The notes beneath the pieces are model-generated. The model did no database searches and had not been told where the DNA came from. It saw only the letters and a list, made by a program, of their open reading frames with translations. From the NCBI GenBank assembly GCA_937907425.1, contig CALCIE010000082.1, positions 32,031-96,030 of the forward strand: a DNA stretch of 64,000 nt, written 5' to 3'. Shown here piece after piece: positions 27,018 through 36,765 of this stretch. This DNA comes from ZC4RG42 sp003242425 (GTDB lineage Bacteria; Pseudomonadota; Gammaproteobacteria; Burkholderiales; SG8-39). A program made the translations under genes and the position numbers. How positions within the stretch are numbered: position 1 is the stretch's first letter; each line of letters opens with the position of its first letter.

Positions 27018-29846
27018 ATGCTGAAGCAGTTCCTGGAAAGCTCCTACCTGTTCGGGGGCAACGCGCCGTTCATCGAGGATCTCTACGAGTCGTACCTCAG
27101 TAACCCGCAGTCCGTGCCGAGCGAGTGGCGCGAGTATTTCGACCGCATGCAGATGCTGCCCGGCCTCGCGGGCGGCGATGCGCCCGACGTCGCACACGGC
27201 CCGATCATCGAGGCTTTCGCCCAGCGGGCCAGGCAGGGCATGCTGCGGGCGCGACCGCTGAGCGAGCTCAGCGTCGAGCGCAAGCAGATCTACGTGCTGT
27301 GGCTCATCCACGCCTACCGCTTCATGGGCGCGCGCTGGGCGCAGCTCGATCCGCTGAAGCGCCTGCCGCGGCCGCACATCCCCGAACTCGAGCCGGCCTA
27401 CTACGACCTCACCGAGGCCGATCTCGAGACCGAATTCAACACCGGCACGCTGGTCGGGCCGGAGCGCATGACGCTGCGCGAAATCCTGCAGGTGCTGCGC
27501 GAGACCTACTGCGGCAGCATCGGCGCCGAATACATGTACATGAGCGATCCGGCGCAGAAACGCTGGATCCAGCAGCGTCTGGAGTCGGTGCGTTCGCGCC
27601 CCAACTTCAGCAACGACGTCAAGATCCGCATCCTCGAACGTCTCACCGCGGCCGAGACGCTGGAGAAATACCTGCACACCAAGTACGTCGGCCAGAAGCG
27701 CTTCTCGCTGGAAGGTGGCGAGACGCTGATTCCGGTGATGGACGAGCTGGTGCGCCGCGCGGGCACCCACGGCCTGGAGGAAGTGGTGATCGGCATGGCC
27801 CACCGCGGCCGCCTCAACGTGCTGGTCAACACCCTCGGTAAATCGCCCAAGGACCTGTTCTCGGAATTCGAGGGCAAGGCAGTGAGCGAACTGTCCTCGG
27901 GCGACGTGAAATACCACAACGGCTTCTCGTCCGACGTTGCCACGCCGGGCGGGCCGGTGCATCTGTCGCTCGCCTTCAACCCCTCGCATCTCGAAATCGT
28001 CAACCCGGTGGTCGAGGGCTCGGTGCGTGCGCGCCAGCATCGCCGCAGGGACTACGCCGGCGACAAGGTGATGTCGGTGCTGATCCACGGCGATGCCGCC
28101 TTCGCGGGGCAGGGCGTGGTGATGGAAACGCTCAACCTCGCGCAGACGCGCGGCTACGGCACCGGCGGCACGGTGCACATCATCATCAACAACCAGATCG
28201 GCTTCACCACCTCCGACCCGCGCGACACGCGTTCGACCATCTACTGCACCGACGTGGCGAAGATGATCGAAGCGCCGATCTTCCACGTCAACGCCGACGA
28301 TCCCGAGGCGGCGGTGTTCGTCATGCAGCTGGCGATGGACTTCCGCAAAGAGTTCAAGAAGGATGTGGTGGTCGACCTGGTGTGCTTCCGCAGGCTGGGG
28401 CACAACGAGCAGGACGAGCCGTTTATCACCCAGCCGCTGATGTACAAGAAAATCTCCCAGCATCCCGGCACCCGCAAGCTGTACGCGGACAAGCTGGTGG
28501 CGCAGGGCGTTATTCCCGAGGACGAGCCGGAAAAACTCATCCGGGAATACCGTCAGGCGCTCGACGAGGGGCGCCATACCTCGAGCCCGGTGCTGTCGAA
28601 CTTCCAGCGCAAGTACGCGGTGGACTGGACGCCGTTCCTCAACACCAAATGGACGGAGCACGCGGACACCCGGGTGCCGATCGAGGAACTGCAGCGTCTG
28701 GCCGAGCGCGTGACCACGGTGCCGGAGAACTTCAAGCTACATCCCACGGTGGAGCGCGTCATCGAGGCGCGCCGCGAGATGGGGCGCGGCAAGCAGCCGC
28801 TCGACTGGGGCATGGCCGAGACGCTCGCCTACGCCACGCTGCTCGTGGCCGGCTACGGCGTGCGCCTGTCCGGCCAGGACTCGGGCCGTGGCACCTTCGC
28901 GCACCGGCATGCGGTGCTGCACGACCAGGACCGCGAACGCTGGGACGCCGGCACCTATGTGCCGCTCTCCAACCTGCAGGAAGGGCAGGCCGATTTCGTG
29001 GTGATCGATTCGGTGCTGTCGGAAGAGGCGGTGCTCGGTTTCGAATACGGCTACGCCTGCGCCGCGCCCAACGAACTGGTGATCTGGGAAGCGCAGTTCG
29101 GCGACTTCGCCAACGGCGCGCAGGTGGTGATCGACCAGTTCATCACCTCGGGCGAAGCCAAGTGGGGCCGCATGTGCGGGCTGGTGATGTACCTGCCGCA
29201 CGGCTACGAAGGGCAGGGACCCGAGCATTCCTCCGCACGGCTGGAGCGCTATCTGCAGCTTTGCGCCGAGCACAACATCCAGGTGTGCGTGCCCAGCACG
29301 CCGGCGCAGATGTTCCACCTGCTGCGCCGCCAGATGCTCCGGCCGTTCCGCAAGCCGCTGATCGTGCTGACGCCCAAGTCGCTGTTGCGGCGGCGCGAGG
29401 CGACTTCCTCGCTCAAGGAGCTTGCGGAAGGCAGCTTCCAGACCGTGATCGGCGAGGTCGACGCGCTCGATACCAACGCGGTGAAACGCATCATCGCCTG
29501 CAGCGGCAAGGTCTACTACGACCTGCTGCTCGCGCGCCGCGAACGCCGCGCCGACGACATCGCGATCATCCGCGTCGAGCAGTTGTATCCCTTCCCGCAC
29601 CAGCAGTTCGCGGAGCAGATGCGTAAGTACCCGAACGCCAAGGAAGTGGTGTGGTGCCAGGAAGAGCCGCAGAACCAGGGCGCCTGGTATCAGACCCAGC
29701 ACTACTTCCTGGAGAACATGCGTCCGGACCAGAAGCTGTACTACGCGGGCCGTCCTTCCAGCGCGTCGCCCGCGGTGGGTTATCTGGCCAAACACAACGA
29801 GCAGCAGAAACAGCTCGTCGAAATGGCTTTCGGCCAGTTCGAGTGA
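27018..29846 (+). CDS. sucA: 2-oxoglutarate dehydrogenase E1 component
   Basis: Thiamine-diphosphate-dependent decarboxylase of 2-oxoglutarate. 942 residues. The N-terminal E2-interacting segment MLKQFLESSYLFGGNAPFIEDLYESYL is present. ThDP/Mg motifs: GMAHRGRLNVL, HGDAAFAGQGVV and NNQIGFTT; C-terminal PHGYEGQGPEHSSARLERYL. AGAGAGG precedes ATG 27018; GTG 27012 is in frame but too close to it. It forms the OGDH complex with sucB and lpd downstream. Confidence 0.96.
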   Translation: MLKQFLESSYLFGGNAPFIEDLYESYLSNPQSVPSEWREYFDRMQMLPGLAGGDAPDVAHGPIIEAFAQRARQGMLRARPLSELSVERKQIYVLWLIHAYRFMGARWAQLDPLKRLPRPHIPELEPAYYDLTEADLETEFNTGTLVGPERMTLREILQVLRETYCGSIGAEYMYMSDPAQKRWIQQRLESVRSRPNFSNDVKIRILERLTAAETLEKYLHTKYVGQKRFSLEGGETLIPVMDELVRRAGTHGLEEVVIGMAHRGRLNVLVNTLGKSPKDLFSEFEGKAVSELSSGDVKYHNGFSSDVATPGGPVHLSLAFNPSHLEIVNPVVEGSVRARQHRRRDYAGDKVMSVLIHGDAAFAGQGVVMETLNLAQTRGYGTGGTVHIIINNQIGFTTSDPRDTRSTIYCTDVAKMIEAPIFHVNADDPEAAVFVMQLAMDFRKEFKKDVVVDLVCFRRLGHNEQDEPFITQPLMYKKISQHPGTRKLYADKLVAQGVIPEDEPEKLIREYRQALDEGRHTSSPVLSNFQRKYAVDWTPFLNTKWTEHADTRVPIEELQRLAERVTTVPENFKLHPTVERVIEARREMGRGKQPLDWGMAETLAYATLLVAGYGVRLSGQDSGRGTFAHRHAVLHDQDRERWDAGTYVPLSNLQEGQADFVVIDSVLSEEAVLGFEYGYACAAPNELVIWEAQFGDFANGAQVVIDQFITSGEAKWGRMCGLVMYLPHGYEGQGPEHSSARLERYLQLCAEHNIQVCVPSTPAQMFHLLRRQMLRPFRKPLIVLTPKSLLRRREATSSLKELAEGSFQTVIGEVDALDTNAVKRIIACSGKVYYDLLLARRERRADDIAIIRVEQLYPFPHQQFAEQMRKYPNAKEVVWCQEEPQNQGAWYQTQHYFLENMRPDQKLYYAGRPSSASPAVGYLAKHNEQQKQLVEMAFGQFE

Positions 29847-30030
29847 CAGATTGCGATGACTCGAGGCAGGGTATTCGGCAAGCTATGGCGGACCGCGGTG
29901 GCCGGAGCGGAGATGGTCCGTTCCGGCTTGCGGCCCGGTTGGACCGATCCCTGAAGGGGCGCGTTGCGCGCGGGGCAGTTGGGCTTGGCAGTGACCTCGT
30001 GGGCCAGGCGAGAAACCGAACGGAGTGATC
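29847..30030 (+). other. Unusually long spacer between sucA and sucB
   Basis: 184 bp, no convincing gene. It contains several imperfect stems (CCGGA/TCCGG near 29916, GGTCC/GGACC spanning about 29914-29945). A promoter or mRNA-processing site is possible; nothing clear is seen. Confidence 0.35.
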
Positions 30031-31284
30031 ATGCTTGTAGAAGTGAAGGTGCCGCAGCTCTCGGAGTCGGTGTCCGAAGCGACGTTGCTTGCGTGGCATA
30101 AGCAGGAAGGTCAGGCGGTCAAGCGCGATGAAAACCTGATCGACATCGAGACCGACAAGGTGGTCCTGGAAACGCCCGCACCGGTCGACGGCGTGCTCAC
30201 CAGGATCGTCAAGCAGAACGGCGCTACCGTGACCTCCGGCGAAGTGATCGCCGTCATCGATACCGAAGCCAAGCCCAGCGCCGGCGCCGCGGCCGAGAAG
30301 GAAACGCCGTCGCCGGCATTGAAGCCGCAGCCTGTGCTGGTCGAACCCACGCCCGCGCCGGCGCCGGCCGAGGCCCGTCAGGACGCACGCCTCATGCCCG
30401 CGGCCCGCAAGCTCGTGGAAGAGCATGCGATCGATCCCAGCCGCATCGCCGGCAGCGGGCGCGACGGCCGCATTACCAAAGCCGACGTGCTCGAGCACAT
30501 CCAGAAAGCCCAGCCCGCGGCGGCGCCGGCAGCGCCCAAGGCGCCGCTGCCGCCGGCGGTGGACGTCGAGCGGCTGCTCGGCAACCGTCCCGAGAAGCGC
30601 GTGCCGATGTCGCGCCTGCGCGCCCGCATCGCCGAGCGGCTGGTGCAGTCGCAGCAGACGGCTGCCATCCTCACGACCTTCAACGAAGTGAACATGCAGC
30701 CGATCATCGACCTGCGCAAGAAGTACGGCGAGCGCTTCGAGAAGGAGCACGGCGTGCGGCTCGGCTTCATGTCCTTCTTCGTCAAGGCCGCGGTGCACGC
30801 GCTGAAGAAGTTCCCCATCGTCAACGCCTCGGTGGACGGCAATGACATCGTCTATCACGGCTACTTCGACATCGGCATCGCGGTGAGCAGCCCGCGCGGG
30901 CTGGTGGTGCCGATCCTGCGCGACTGCGATCAGCTTTCCCTTGCCGAGATCGAGAAGCAGATCGCCGATTTCGGCCGCCGCGCGCAGGAAGGCAAGCTGT
31001 CGATCGAGGAACTGACCGGCGGCACCTTCACCATTTCCAACGGTGGCGTGTTCGGCTCGATGCTGTCCACGCCCATCATCAATCCGCCGCAGAGCGCGAT
31101 CCTCGGCGTGCACGCCACGCGCGAGCGGCCGGTGGTGGAGAACGGCCAGATCGTCATCCGGCCGATCAACTATCTGGCGCTGTCCTACGATCACCGCATC
31201 ATCGACGGCCGCGAGGCGGTGCTGTCGCTGGTGGCGATCAAAGAAGCGCTGGAGGATCCGGCGCGTCTGCTGTTGGATCTGTGA
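30031..31284 (+). CDS. sucB: Dihydrolipoyllysine succinyltransferase (E2 of OGDH)
   Basis: 417 residues. One lipoyl domain (about 1-76) with the lipoylated Lys in IETDKVVLE, an Ala/Pro linker, an E3/E1-binding domain (about 113-148, MPAARKLVEEHAIDPSRIAG), a second Ala/Pro linker and the catalytic domain with LSYDHRIIDGREAV (His/Asp). GGAG at 30022-30025 sets ATG 30031. Confidence 0.96.
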   Translation: MLVEVKVPQLSESVSEATLLAWHKQEGQAVKRDENLIDIETDKVVLETPAPVDGVLTRIVKQNGATVTSGEVIAVIDTEAKPSAGAAAEKETPSPALKPQPVLVEPTPAPAPAEARQDARLMPAARKLVEEHAIDPSRIAGSGRDGRITKADVLEHIQKAQPAAAPAAPKAPLPPAVDVERLLGNRPEKRVPMSRLRARIAERLVQSQQTAAILTTFNEVNMQPIIDLRKKYGERFEKEHGVRLGFMSFFVKAAVHALKKFPIVNASVDGNDIVYHGYFDIGIAVSSPRGLVVPILRDCDQLSLAEIEKQIADFGRRAQEGKLSIEELTGGTFTISNGGVFGSMLSTPIINPPQSAILGVHATRERPVVENGQIVIRPINYLALSYDHRIIDGREAVLSLVAIKEALEDPARLLLDL

Positions 31285-31354
31285 GCCGCCGCGCGCGGCT
31301 CACCCGAAGAACAAGCAAGGCCGTCATCGAGACGGCGGTGGAGTGGACTCTGGC

Positions 31355-32776
31355 ATGAGCGATCAATCTTTCGACGTCCTCGTCATCGGCTCCGGACCGG
31401 CCGGTTACATCTGCGCGATCCGGGCGGCGCAGCTCGGCATGCGAACGGCCTGCGTGGAGAAGTGGAAGAACGCCGACGGCAAATACGTGCTGGGCGGCAC
31501 TTGCCTCAACGTGGGCTGTATTCCCTCCAAGGCGCTGCTGCAGTCTTCGGAGGAATACGAACACCTCGTCCGGCATCTCGACGGCCACGGCATCAAGGTG
31601 AACGGCGCGACGGTGGACGTGCCGAAGATGATCGCCCGCAAGGACGCCATCGTCGCCAAAATGACCGACGGCATCGCCTATCTCTTCCGCAAGAACAAGG
31701 TGAGCTGGCTGAAAGGCCATGCGCGTCTCGTCGGGCGCGGCGACCAGGGCTGGCTGGTCGATGTGGACGGCCAGACCGTCACCTCCAAATACGTCGTGGT
31801 GGCCACCGGCTCCAAGCCCCGCAGCCTGCCCGGCGTGGAGATCGACAACGAGCGGATCTGCGACAACGTCGGCGCGCTCAATTTCAAGGAAGTGCCGAAG
31901 CGGCTCGGCGTCATCGGCGCCGGCGTCATCGGGCTGGAGCTCGGCAGCGTGTGGCGGCGCCTCGGCGCCACGGTCACGGTGCTGGAAGCGCTGCCGACCT
32001 TCCTCGCCGCAGCCGACGAGGCCGTCTCGCGCGAGGCCTGGAAGATCTTCACCCAGGAACAGGGTCTGGACATCCGCCTGGGCGTGAAGCTCGGCGAGGT
32101 GAAGCAGGACGCGCGCGGCGTCACGGTGCATTACGAACTGGAAGGCAAGGCGCAGAAGCTCGAGTGCGACAAGCTGATCGTCGCCATCGGCCGCGTGCCC
32201 AATACCGACGGGCTGGGCGCGGAAGCGGTCGGCCTGAAACTCGACGAACGTGGCTTCATCGAAGTGGACGACCATTGCCGCACCTCGCTGCCGAACCTGT
32301 TCGCGATCGGCGATGTGGTGCGCGGGCCGATGCTCGCGCACAAGGGCGAGGAAGAGGGCGTGATGGTGGCCGAGCTCATCGCCGGCCAGAAGGCGCACGT
32401 CAACCTCGACACCATTCCCTGGGTGATCTACACCACACCCGAGATCGCCTGGGTCGGCAGAACCGAAAAGCAGCTCAAGGAGGAGGGCATTCCCTACCGC
32501 ATGGGGCAGTTCCCCTTCTCCGTCAACGGCCGGGCGCTTTGCGCGGGCGATGCGCGCGGGTTCGTGAAAATGCTCGCGCACGCCCGCACGGACGAGATTC
32601 TGGGCGTGCACATCATCAACACCCATGCCTCCGAGCTGATCACCGAGGCGGTGGTGGCGATGGAATTCCGCGCCTGCGCCGAGGATATCGCCCGCATCGT
32701 GCACGCCCACCCCTCGCTCACCGAGGCCATGCGCGAGGCGGCGCTTGCCGTGGATAAACGGGCGCTCAACATCTAG
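31355..32776 (+). CDS. lpdA: Dihydrolipoyl dehydrogenase (E3)
   Basis: Reoxidises dihydrolipoyl groups of the OGDH complex. 473 residues. FAD-binding VIGSGPAGYICAIRAAQLG, redox disulfide GGTCLNVGCIPSKALL, NAD-binding VIGAGVIGLELGSVW and the C-terminal catalytic HAHPSLTEAMREA. Last gene of the sdh-gltA-odh run; a terminator follows. Confidence 0.96.
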   Translation: MSDQSFDVLVIGSGPAGYICAIRAAQLGMRTACVEKWKNADGKYVLGGTCLNVGCIPSKALLQSSEEYEHLVRHLDGHGIKVNGATVDVPKMIARKDAIVAKMTDGIAYLFRKNKVSWLKGHARLVGRGDQGWLVDVDGQTVTSKYVVVATGSKPRSLPGVEIDNERICDNVGALNFKEVPKRLGVIGAGVIGLELGSVWRRLGATVTVLEALPTFLAAADEAVSREAWKIFTQEQGLDIRLGVKLGEVKQDARGVTVHYELEGKAQKLECDKLIVAIGRVPNTDGLGAEAVGLKLDERGFIEVDDHCRTSLPNLFAIGDVVRGPMLAHKGEEEGVMVAELIAGQKAHVNLDTIPWVIYTTPEIAWVGRTEKQLKEEGIPYRMGQFPFSVNGRALCAGDARGFVKMLAHARTDEILGVHIINTHASELITEAVVAMEFRACAEDIARIVHAHPSLTEAMREAALAVDKRALNI

Positions 32777-32827
32777 GGTTTTTGCGCAGGTCGGAATGGC
32801 GTTCCGGATGTCAGCCGGGAAAACGAT

Positions 32828-32851
32828 CCGTGCGGTCCGGCACGGCTTTTT
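32828..32851 (+). terminator. Rho-independent terminator after lpdA
   Basis: CCGTGC / GCACGG stem with a GGTCCG loop (itself able to extend the stem by pairing), followed by CTTTTT. Confidence 0.75.
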
Positions 32852-32919
32852 GACATGGAAACCGCTGCGCGAGGCCGGATGTGCGGTAATCTTCGGGGGT
32901 CCCGCCCTGTAGGCCATCC

Positions 32920-34134
32920 ATGCAAGAGCGCCAACCCGAAGCCGAACGCAACGAGCCGCTTCCGCCGGTCGGAGACGGCAGTGTGTTCGACGCCGCGGAA
33001 TACACCAAGCCGGCCGTCCGGCTGCCGCAGAACGTCCTCGAGTATTTCCACGAAACCCTCGCCCGCCGCGGCTACGTGCCGGACGAGTCGCAATACGCGG
33101 CCGTGCAGCGCCTGCAGCGCATGTACGAACAGTGGGTGGACTACCAGGCGCGCAGCAACAACCTCTGGAAGCGTTTTTTGCTGCAACCGGCGGTGCCGCG
33201 CGGCGTCTACCTCTGGGGCGGGGTGGGGCGCGGCAAGAGCCTGCTCATGGACACCTTCTATCTGACGGTGCCGGAAGAGCGCAAACGGCGGGTGCACTTC
33301 CACCACTTCATGCGCGACGTGCACCGCGAGATGGAAACGCTCAAGGGCAAGGAGGATCCGCTCGCGGAAGTCGCCGCGCGCATCGCGCGGCGCTACCGGC
33401 TGATCTGCTTCGACGAATTCCATGTGGACGACATCGCCGATGCCATGATCCTCGGCCGCCTGCTCGAGCAGACCATGGACCGGGGCGTCGTCTACTGCAT
33501 GACCTCCAACTACCATCCCGACGCCCTGTACCGCGACGGCCTGCAGCGCGAGCGTTTCCTGCCGACCATCGCGCTCATCAAGGAACGCCTGGACATCGTC
33601 CATGTGGACGGCGGCGTGGACTACCGCCGCCGCGCGCTGCAGGGGGTGGAGGTCTATCACTGCCCGCTCGGGCCGGAGGCGGACGCGGCCCTGCATCGCG
33701 CCTTCGATCAGATCGCGGAGGTGAAGGACGAGCACCACGAGCTGGACGTGGAGGGGCGCGTGATCCCCTTCGTGCGCCGCGCGGGCGGCGTGGTGTGGTT
33801 CGAATTCGACGTGCTGTGCGGCGGTGCGCGTTCGCACAACGATTATCTGGATCTCGCGCGGCGCTTCCACACCGTGCTGGTATCGAACATCCCGCAACTG
33901 AGCGAAGACGACGCCGACAAGGCGCGCCGTTTCACCTGGCTGGTGGACATCTTCTACGACCGCAAGGTGAAGCTGATCGTCTCGGCCGCGGTGCCGCCCG
34001 AGCAGCTCTACCGGCACGGTCCGTTCGCCAACGAGTTCGCCCGGACCGCGAGCCGCCTGATCGAAATGCAGTCGCAGGAATACCTGGCCGCCGCGCGGCG
34101 CAACCCCGAAGTCGCTGCGGAGGCGGCGGCCTAG
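32920..34134 (+). CDS. zapE: Cell division protein ZapE / AFG1-like ATPase
   Basis: 404 residues. Walker A GGVGRGKSLLMDTF near residue 100 and Walker B LICFDEFHVDD; sensor-region MTSNYHPDALY; and VHFHHFMRDVH. ZapE associates with the Z ring, while its relatives (AFG1) are AAA+ mitochondrial quality-control ATPases. Location right after lpd is usual in betaproteobacteria. Confidence 0.92.
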   Translation: MQERQPEAERNEPLPPVGDGSVFDAAEYTKPAVRLPQNVLEYFHETLARRGYVPDESQYAAVQRLQRMYEQWVDYQARSNNLWKRFLLQPAVPRGVYLWGGVGRGKSLLMDTFYLTVPEERKRRVHFHHFMRDVHREMETLKGKEDPLAEVAARIARRYRLICFDEFHVDDIADAMILGRLLEQTMDRGVVYCMTSNYHPDALYRDGLQRERFLPTIALIKERLDIVHVDGGVDYRRRALQGVEVYHCPLGPEADAALHRAFDQIAEVKDEHHELDVEGRVIPFVRRAGGVVWFEFDVLCGGARSHNDYLDLARRFHTVLVSNIPQLSEDDADKARRFTWLVDIFYDRKVKLIVSAAVPPEQLYRHGPFANEFARTASRLIEMQSQEYLAAARRNPEVAAEAAA

Positions 34135-34194
34135 CTGAAGTCCGCTTTCATGCCGGCGGGAAAGAACCGGCAACGAGCTTTCGAGGAGCCTGTC

Positions 34195-34596
34195 ATGCGT
34201 CAACGTCCCTGTCTCACTCTCGACGACTGCCGCCGCGTCGCCGCGGCGGCTGAAGCCGAGGCGCGCAAGAACAACTGGGAGGTCGCCATCGCCATCGTCG
34301 ACGACGGCGGTCATCTGCTGTACTTTCAGCGCATGGACGGCGCGACACCCGCCAATGCGGAGATCGCGCTGCGGAAGGCGCGCACCGCCGCGACCACGCG
34401 CCGCTCCACCGACACGTGGGAGGAGCGCATCCGCAACGGCCGCCTCGCGACCATCGCCATGCCGCTGCTGCCGCTGCAGGGCGGGCTGCCGATCATCATC
34501 GAGGGCTTCTGTATCGGCGGCGTGGGCGTCTCCGGCGTGCAATCCCACGAAGACGAGCAGATCGCAAAGGCGGGCATCGAGACGCTGCTGCGCTAA
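34195..34596 (+). CDS. GlcG/HbpS family protein
   Basis: 133 residues. Family pattern: LTLDDCRRVAAAAEAEARKN, AIVDDGGHLLYFQRMDGA, ALRKARTAAT, GGLPIIIEG and the C-terminal GGVGVSGVQSHEDEQIAKAG. HbpS binds heme; GlcG is of unknown role near glycolate oxidation genes. CGAGGAG sets ATG 34195. Sits 50 bp before fumC. Confidence 0.85.
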   Translation: MRQRPCLTLDDCRRVAAAAEAEARKNNWEVAIAIVDDGGHLLYFQRMDGATPANAEIALRKARTAATTRRSTDTWEERIRNGRLATIAMPLLPLQGGLPIIIEGFCIGGVGVSGVQSHEDEQIAKAGIETLLR

Positions 34597-34646
34597 AGGC
34601 ACGCTTTTCGCCTCTGTCCGGGCAAGTGCGCGACGAGGAGGCTGCC

Positions 34647-36035
34647 ATGGCGTACCGGATCGAACGCGACACCTTCGGCGAGATCGAAGTCCCCGCGGAA
34701 CGGCTGTGGGGCGCGCAGACGCAGCGTTCGCTGCAGCACTTCAAAATCTCCGGCGAGCGCATGCCGGCGGAGCTCATCCGCGCGCTGGCGCTGGTCAAGC
34801 GCGCCTGCGCCCAGGTCAACCGCGACCTGGGCCAGCTCGACGCCGCGAAGGCGGACGCCATCATCGCGGCGGCGGATGAAGTGCTGGCCGGCAAGCATCC
34901 GGACGAGTTTCCGCTGGTGGTCTGGCAGACCGGTTCGGGCACGCAGACCAACATGAACATGAACGAGGTGCTGGCCAATCGCGCCTCGGAACTGCTGGGC
35001 GGCGTGCGCGGCGAGGGGCGCAAAGTCCATCCCAACGACGACGTCAACCGCGGCCAGTCCTCCAACGACGTGTTCCCGACCGCGATGCACGTGGCGGCGG
35101 TGGAGCAGTTGGAACGCCGTCTGCTGCCGGCGATCGAAGGGCTGCGCAACACGCTGCACGAGAAGGCGCAGGCCTTCGCCGACATCGTCAAGGTCGGCCG
35201 CACCCATTTGCAGGACGCCACGCCGCTCACCCTCGGCCAGGAGTTCTCCGGCTATGTGGCGCAGCTCGACCACGGCATCCGGCACGTGCGCGACGCGCTG
35301 CCGCATCTTTGCGAGCTCGCGCTGGGCGGTACGGCCGTGGGTACGGGTCTGAACGCGCATCCGGAATTCGGCGAACGCGTGGCGGCGGAACTCGCGCGGC
35401 TCATGGGGCTGCCTTTCGTCTCGGCGCCCAACAAGTTCGAGGCGCTGGCCGCGCACGACGCGCTGGTGCACGCGCATGGCGCATTGAAGACGCTCGCCGC
35501 CTCGCTCACCAAGATCGCCAACGACGTGCGCTGGCTCGCGTCGGGGCCGCGTTCAGGGTTGGGCGAGCTCTCCATCCCGGAGAACGAGCCTGGCAGTTCC
35601 ATCATGCCGGGCAAGGTCAATCCAACGCAGTCGGAAGCGCTGACCATGGCCTGCGCGCAGGTCTTCGGCAACGACGTCGCGGTGAACTTCGGCGGCTCGC
35701 AGGGCAATTTCGAGCTGAACGTCTACAAACCGCTCATCATCCACGCCTTCCTGCAGAGCGTGCGGCTGCTGGCCGACGGCGCGGCCAGTTTCGACGCGCA
35801 TTGCGCGCGCGGCATCCAGCCCAACCGCGAGCGGATCGAGGAATTGCTGCGGCGCTCGCTCATGCTGGTGACCGCGCTTAATCCGCACATCGGTTACGAC
35901 AAGGCGGCGGAGATCGCCAAGAAGGCGCATCGCGAAGGCACCACGCTCAGGGAAGCGGCAATCGCGCTGGGCTACGTGAGCGCGGAAGACTTCGACCGCT
36001 GGGTGCGTCCGGAGCAGATGGTGGGCAGACGCTGA
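34647..36035 (+). CDS. fumC: Fumarate hydratase class II
   Basis: Hydrates fumarate to malate; oxygen-stable, Fe-S independent. 462 residues. Superfamily signature GSSIMPGKVNPTQSE, TGSGTQTNMNMNEV, HPNDDVNRGQSSND and GRTHLQDATPLTLGQE. GACGAGGAG upstream of ATG 34647. With acnA, mdh, sdh, gltA and odh it makes most of the TCA cycle in one 18-kb stretch. Confidence 0.96.
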   Translation: MAYRIERDTFGEIEVPAERLWGAQTQRSLQHFKISGERMPAELIRALALVKRACAQVNRDLGQLDAAKADAIIAAADEVLAGKHPDEFPLVVWQTGSGTQTNMNMNEVLANRASELLGGVRGEGRKVHPNDDVNRGQSSNDVFPTAMHVAAVEQLERRLLPAIEGLRNTLHEKAQAFADIVKVGRTHLQDATPLTLGQEFSGYVAQLDHGIRHVRDALPHLCELALGGTAVGTGLNAHPEFGERVAAELARLMGLPFVSAPNKFEALAAHDALVHAHGALKTLAASLTKIANDVRWLASGPRSGLGELSIPENEPGSSIMPGKVNPTQSEALTMACAQVFGNDVAVNFGGSQGNFELNVYKPLIIHAFLQSVRLLADGAASFDAHCARGIQPNRERIEELLRRSLMLVTALNPHIGYDKAAEIAKKAHREGTTLREAAIALGYVSAEDFDRWVRPEQMVGRR

Positions 36036-36054
36036 AATCCGGGCTGGGCTCGCT

Positions 36055-36060
36055 TAGAAT
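36055..36060 (+). promoter_or_regulatory. Possible -10 element (TAGAAT) of the SET-domain gene
   Basis: TAGAAT, 33 bases before ATG 36093. No clear -35. Confidence 0.3.
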
Positions 36061-36092
36061 GCGCGCTTTGCCCAGCGTTCAGAAAGCGGTAC

Positions 36093-36716
36093 ATGCCTCG
36101 TGTAGCACGCACTTCTACAACTCCAAAACGATCCGCCAAGACTGCCAGGAAAAAGCGCTCCATCACCTCGACGGCCAAGGCGGCGAAGGCCGCCGCTTCC
36201 GCATCGGCCAAGGCCGGCGCGGGAAGGCGAGGGGCCGCTGTGGCGAAAAAGGCCGCGAAGAAGGCGAAGCCCGGGAAGCTCTACGTGGTGCGACGCTCGA
36301 AGATCCACGGCCGCGGCGTGTTCGCCGCCGTCGACATCCCCAAGGGCACGCGTATCATCGAATACAAGGGCAAGCGCATCACCTACGAACTGGCCTGCGA
36401 GCTCTATCCCGACGAGGAAGGCAAGCCGACCCACACCTTCCTGTTCGAGATCGACGACGACCATGTGATCGATGCCGGGCAGGGCGGCAACGCCGCGCGC
36501 TGGATCAACCACTCCTGCGAGCCGAACTGCGAGGCGGTGGAGGAGGACGGCCGCATCTACATCGAGGCGATCCGCAACATCAAGGCGGGCGAGGAACTGG
36601 GTTACAACTACGGCATCACCCTGGACGAGCCGCATACCAAGGCCGCCAAGGCACGCTGGCCCTGCTACTGCGGGGCGAAATCCTGCCGCGGCACGCTCCT
36701 GCAGCCCAAGCGCTGA
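36093..36716 (+). CDS. SET-domain protein lysine methyltransferase with histone-H1-like tail
   Basis: 207 residues. Residues 1-60 are almost only Lys, Ala, Arg, Ser and Thr (AAVAKKAAKKAKPGK and similar), like eukaryotic H1 or bacterial AlgP-type tails. The SET domain occupies about 62-180: SKIHGRGVFAAVDIPKGTRI, the pseudoknot motif WINHSCEPNCEAVEE and GEELGYNYG. A post-SET Zn motif CYCGAKSCRG follows. It should transfer methyl groups from SAM to protein Lys; the basic tail could bind DNA or be a self-substrate (inference). Monocistronic with a terminator. Confidence 0.88.
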   Translation: MPRVARTSTTPKRSAKTARKKRSITSTAKAAKAAASASAKAGAGRRGAAVAKKAAKKAKPGKLYVVRRSKIHGRGVFAAVDIPKGTRIIEYKGKRITYELACELYPDEEGKPTHTFLFEIDDDHVIDAGQGGNAARWINHSCEPNCEAVEEDGRIYIEAIRNIKAGEELGYNYGITLDEPHTKAAKARWPCYCGAKSCRGTLLQPKR

Positions 36717-36721
36717 CATGA

Positions 36722-36747
36722 AAAACGGGGCCGTCAGGCCCCGTTTT
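36722..36747. terminator. Bidirectional rho-independent terminator
   Basis: Eleven-base perfect stem AAAACGGGGCC / GGCCCCGTTTT with a GTCA loop, between the convergent SET and YqhA-like genes. Confidence 0.92.
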
Positions 36748-36765
36748 ATGGCCCTCAATTGACGC

